Source: Actinomycetes bacterium
GTDB lineage: Bacteria > Actinomycetota > Acidimicrobiia > Acidimicrobiales > Microtrichaceae
Assembly: GCA_023392475.1 (NCBI GenBank)
Contig: JAEVZA010000449.1
Span: forward strand, 38,476-102,475
Reading direction: 5' to 3'
Length of the DNA stretch: 64,000 nucleotides
In this document: in pieces, positions 62,859 to 64,000 of the stretch
Numbering within the stretch: position 1 is the first letter of the stretch
Layout: the number at the start of each line of letters is the position of its first letter
Translations under genes and position numbers: made by a program
The notes under the pieces: generated by a model
Database searches by the model: none
Told to the model about the DNA's origin: nothing
What the model saw: the letters and a program-made list of their open reading frames with translations, nothing else

Positions 62859-64000
62859 ATGCGTCACAAGCTGGCGGCTGCGGTCGGTGTCATCGGGGCG
62901 CTCGTCCTGGTGGCGGTGGCCTGTACCACTCCGACCACGGCACCTCCGCCGAACCGGGCACCCATCGGGGTCATCTCGGCGGACCCGCAGGCCGGGGTCG
63001 CCCCGCTCCCGGTGAGCTTCTCCGGGACGGGCAGCACCGACCTCGACGGGCACATCGCCGGGTACCTCTGGACCTTCGGTGACGGCGTCATCTCGAACGA
63101 CGCCGAGCCGACGCACACCTACGTGAACCCGGGCTCCTACAACGCCCGCCTCATCGTCACCGACGACAAGGGCGCCACCTCGACGCCGGTCACCGTCCCG
63201 ATCACCGTCACCTTCGACTTCTCGCCGATCGTGCTCGTCGACGACGGCGGCACCGACGCGGCCGACTGCGGCTCGCCCGCAGCCCCGTGCGCCTCGATCT
63301 CCTACGGCATCTCCCGGGCCCAGGCCGACTCGAAGCACCAGGTCTGGGTCGCCGAGGGCGACTACTCGGCCTTCACCGCCGTCTCGGGCATCGACGTGCG
63401 CGGCGGCTACGACGCCGACTTCTCCGGCTCCGGTGACGCCTCCACCGTCCACGGTGCGTTCGACGCGACCTCCGGCCAGTCGGCCGCGATCATCGCGGTC
63501 GGCGTGAGCAACACGACCATCGAGGGCTTCACCGCCGTCGGCGCCGACGAGTCGGCGACCGGCCGCACCGCGCTGGCCGCCTACGTCGGCGGCGCCGGCA
63601 GCGGCCTCGCGCTGGACAACATGACGCTCACCGGCGGCGAGCACGGCGCTGCGGCCACGGCTCTCCTGGTCGAGGGCGCGAGCAGCGTCTCGCTCTCCGC
63701 GCCGACCATCACGGCCGGCAACGCCATCGGCGCGGGCAACAGCTCGTACGGCATCCGCGCCGTCAACGGCGCGACGGTCTCCGTCGACGGCGGCACGATC
63801 GTCGGCGGCTACGGCGCCGTCGGCGCGGCCGGCGGCGATGCGCCTGCCGCACCTGCGACCTCAGGCAACGGCAACGGCGGCGCCAACGGCAGCTTCGGCT
63901 CCGCCGGCAACGGCGGCTCCGGCGCATCCGGCACGACCCCGCGCAACGGCGGCAACGGCGGCAAGGGCGGCAGTTACAGCGGCTCCGGCTCGGCCGGGAG
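62859..64000 (+). CDS. PKD-domain, beta-helix-type surface lipoprotein, 3' truncated by window
   Basis: 380 codons are visible with no stop before the window end. ATG 62,859 follows aaagggg. The signal peptide MRHKLAAAVGVIGALVLVAVAC ends in a lipobox (AVAC) at about residue 22. Residues about 30-120 are a PKD domain: APIGVISADPQAGVAPLPVSF, GYLWTFGDG and PTHTYVNPGSYNARLIVTDD. A DUF1565-like right-handed beta-helix region follows (CGSPAAPCASISYGI, VWVAEGDYSAF, GGYDADFSGSG), then Gly/Asn/Ser-rich repeats (GNGGSGASG, NGGNGGKGG). It is predicted to be exported and lipid-anchored, with a role in adhesion or polysaccharide contact unproven. Composition suggests it belongs to the host chromosome and not the defence island. 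Confidence 0.85.
   Translation, partial: MRHKLAAAVGVIGALVLVAVACTTPTTAPPPNRAPIGVISADPQAGVAPLPVSFSGTGSTDLDGHIAGYLWTFGDGVISNDAEPTHTYVNPGSYNARLIVTDDKGATSTPVTVPITVTFDFSPIVLVDDGGTDAADCGSPAAPCASISYGISRAQADSKHQVWVAEGDYSAFTAVSGIDVRGGYDADFSGSGDASTVHGAFDATSGQSAAIIAVGVSNTTIEGFTAVGADESATGRTALAAYVGGAGSGLALDNMTLTGGEHGAAATALLVEGASSVSLSAPTITAGNAIGAGNSSYGIRAVNGATVSVDGGTIVGGYGAVGAAGGDAPAAPATSGNGNGGANGSFGSAGNGGSGASGTTPRNGGNGGKGGSYSGSGSAG

Noticed and set aside
1..64000. CRISPR array, tRNA or rRNA genes
   Set aside because: No direct-repeat/spacer pattern and no cloverleaf or rRNA signature noticed on reading; a tRNA scan and rRNA search would confirm.

Overview
The window is high-GC actinobacterial DNA. Two proteins carry actinobacterial hallmarks: an N-terminal PGWWLASDGKWYPPE motif, common in Acidimicrobiia, and an excalibur-type calcium-binding C-terminus. 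GTG starts and 1-4 nt gene overlaps are frequent. I would place it in Acidimicrobiia (Ilumatobacter/Iamia-like), but no rRNA or housekeeping marker is present to prove it. Almost everything looks like accessory DNA, and most genes are of types found in anti-phage islands.

Region 1 (1-17.8 kb) is a helicase/nuclease island. It holds a truncated DUF262/DUF1524 (GmrSD-like) protein, an SF2 helicase fused to a SprT-like zinc protease, a uracil-DNA-glycosylase-like protein with a long C-terminal extension, and a zinc-ribbon protein. Next comes a 2,099-residue DruE/MrfA-like helicase with zinc clusters and a Vsr-like nuclease domain, translationally coupled to a RelE-like/UvrD helicase. A further SF2 helicase lies on the minus strand and shares a small domain with the giant helicase.

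Region 2 (17.8-29.9 kb) starts with a relic of a sliding-clamp C-terminus. It is followed by an ARPP-1-like protein, a possible sigma-like protein, an unknown protein, a vWA protein and an intact divergent sliding-clamp (DnaN) paralogue. The relic and the clamp C-terminus are direct repeats bracketing this cassette. A TM0106/Dna2-type nuclease-helicase, a DUF429 protein and a coupled pair of unknown genes follow.

Region 3 (30-41.4 kb) has three stand-alone PD-(D/E)XK-like proteins and a DUF4011 helicase with a Vsr-like nuclease. These are followed by a NAD/ADP-ribose cluster: a macro-like/SIR2 fusion, a possible chaperone-type protein, and an ADP-ribosylglycohydrolase fused to a cysteine phosphatase. 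ARPP-1 in region 2 belongs to the same conceptual network.

Region 4 (41.4-44.5 kb) contains an apparently 5'-truncated NHL beta-propeller, an excalibur membrane protein and a membrane-anchored HNH nuclease.

Region 5 (45-57.4 kb), lower in GC by eye, is the most unusual block. It encodes a small membrane protein, a large membrane vWA protein, a tubulin-like GTPase, a large membrane protein and a CASTOR/POLLUX-like RCK ion channel, all on one strand and mostly overlapping. I propose it is a membrane-linked cytoskeletal-GTPase/ion-channel system, possibly defensive. This is inference from content and context.

Region 6 (57.4-64 kb) has a broken lipoprotein gene, an IS3-family element whose orfA has a nonsense codon, a NERD nuclease, two uncharacterised proteins (one with a helix-turn-helix), a structured intergenic element, and the start of a PKD/beta-helix lipoprotein running off the window.
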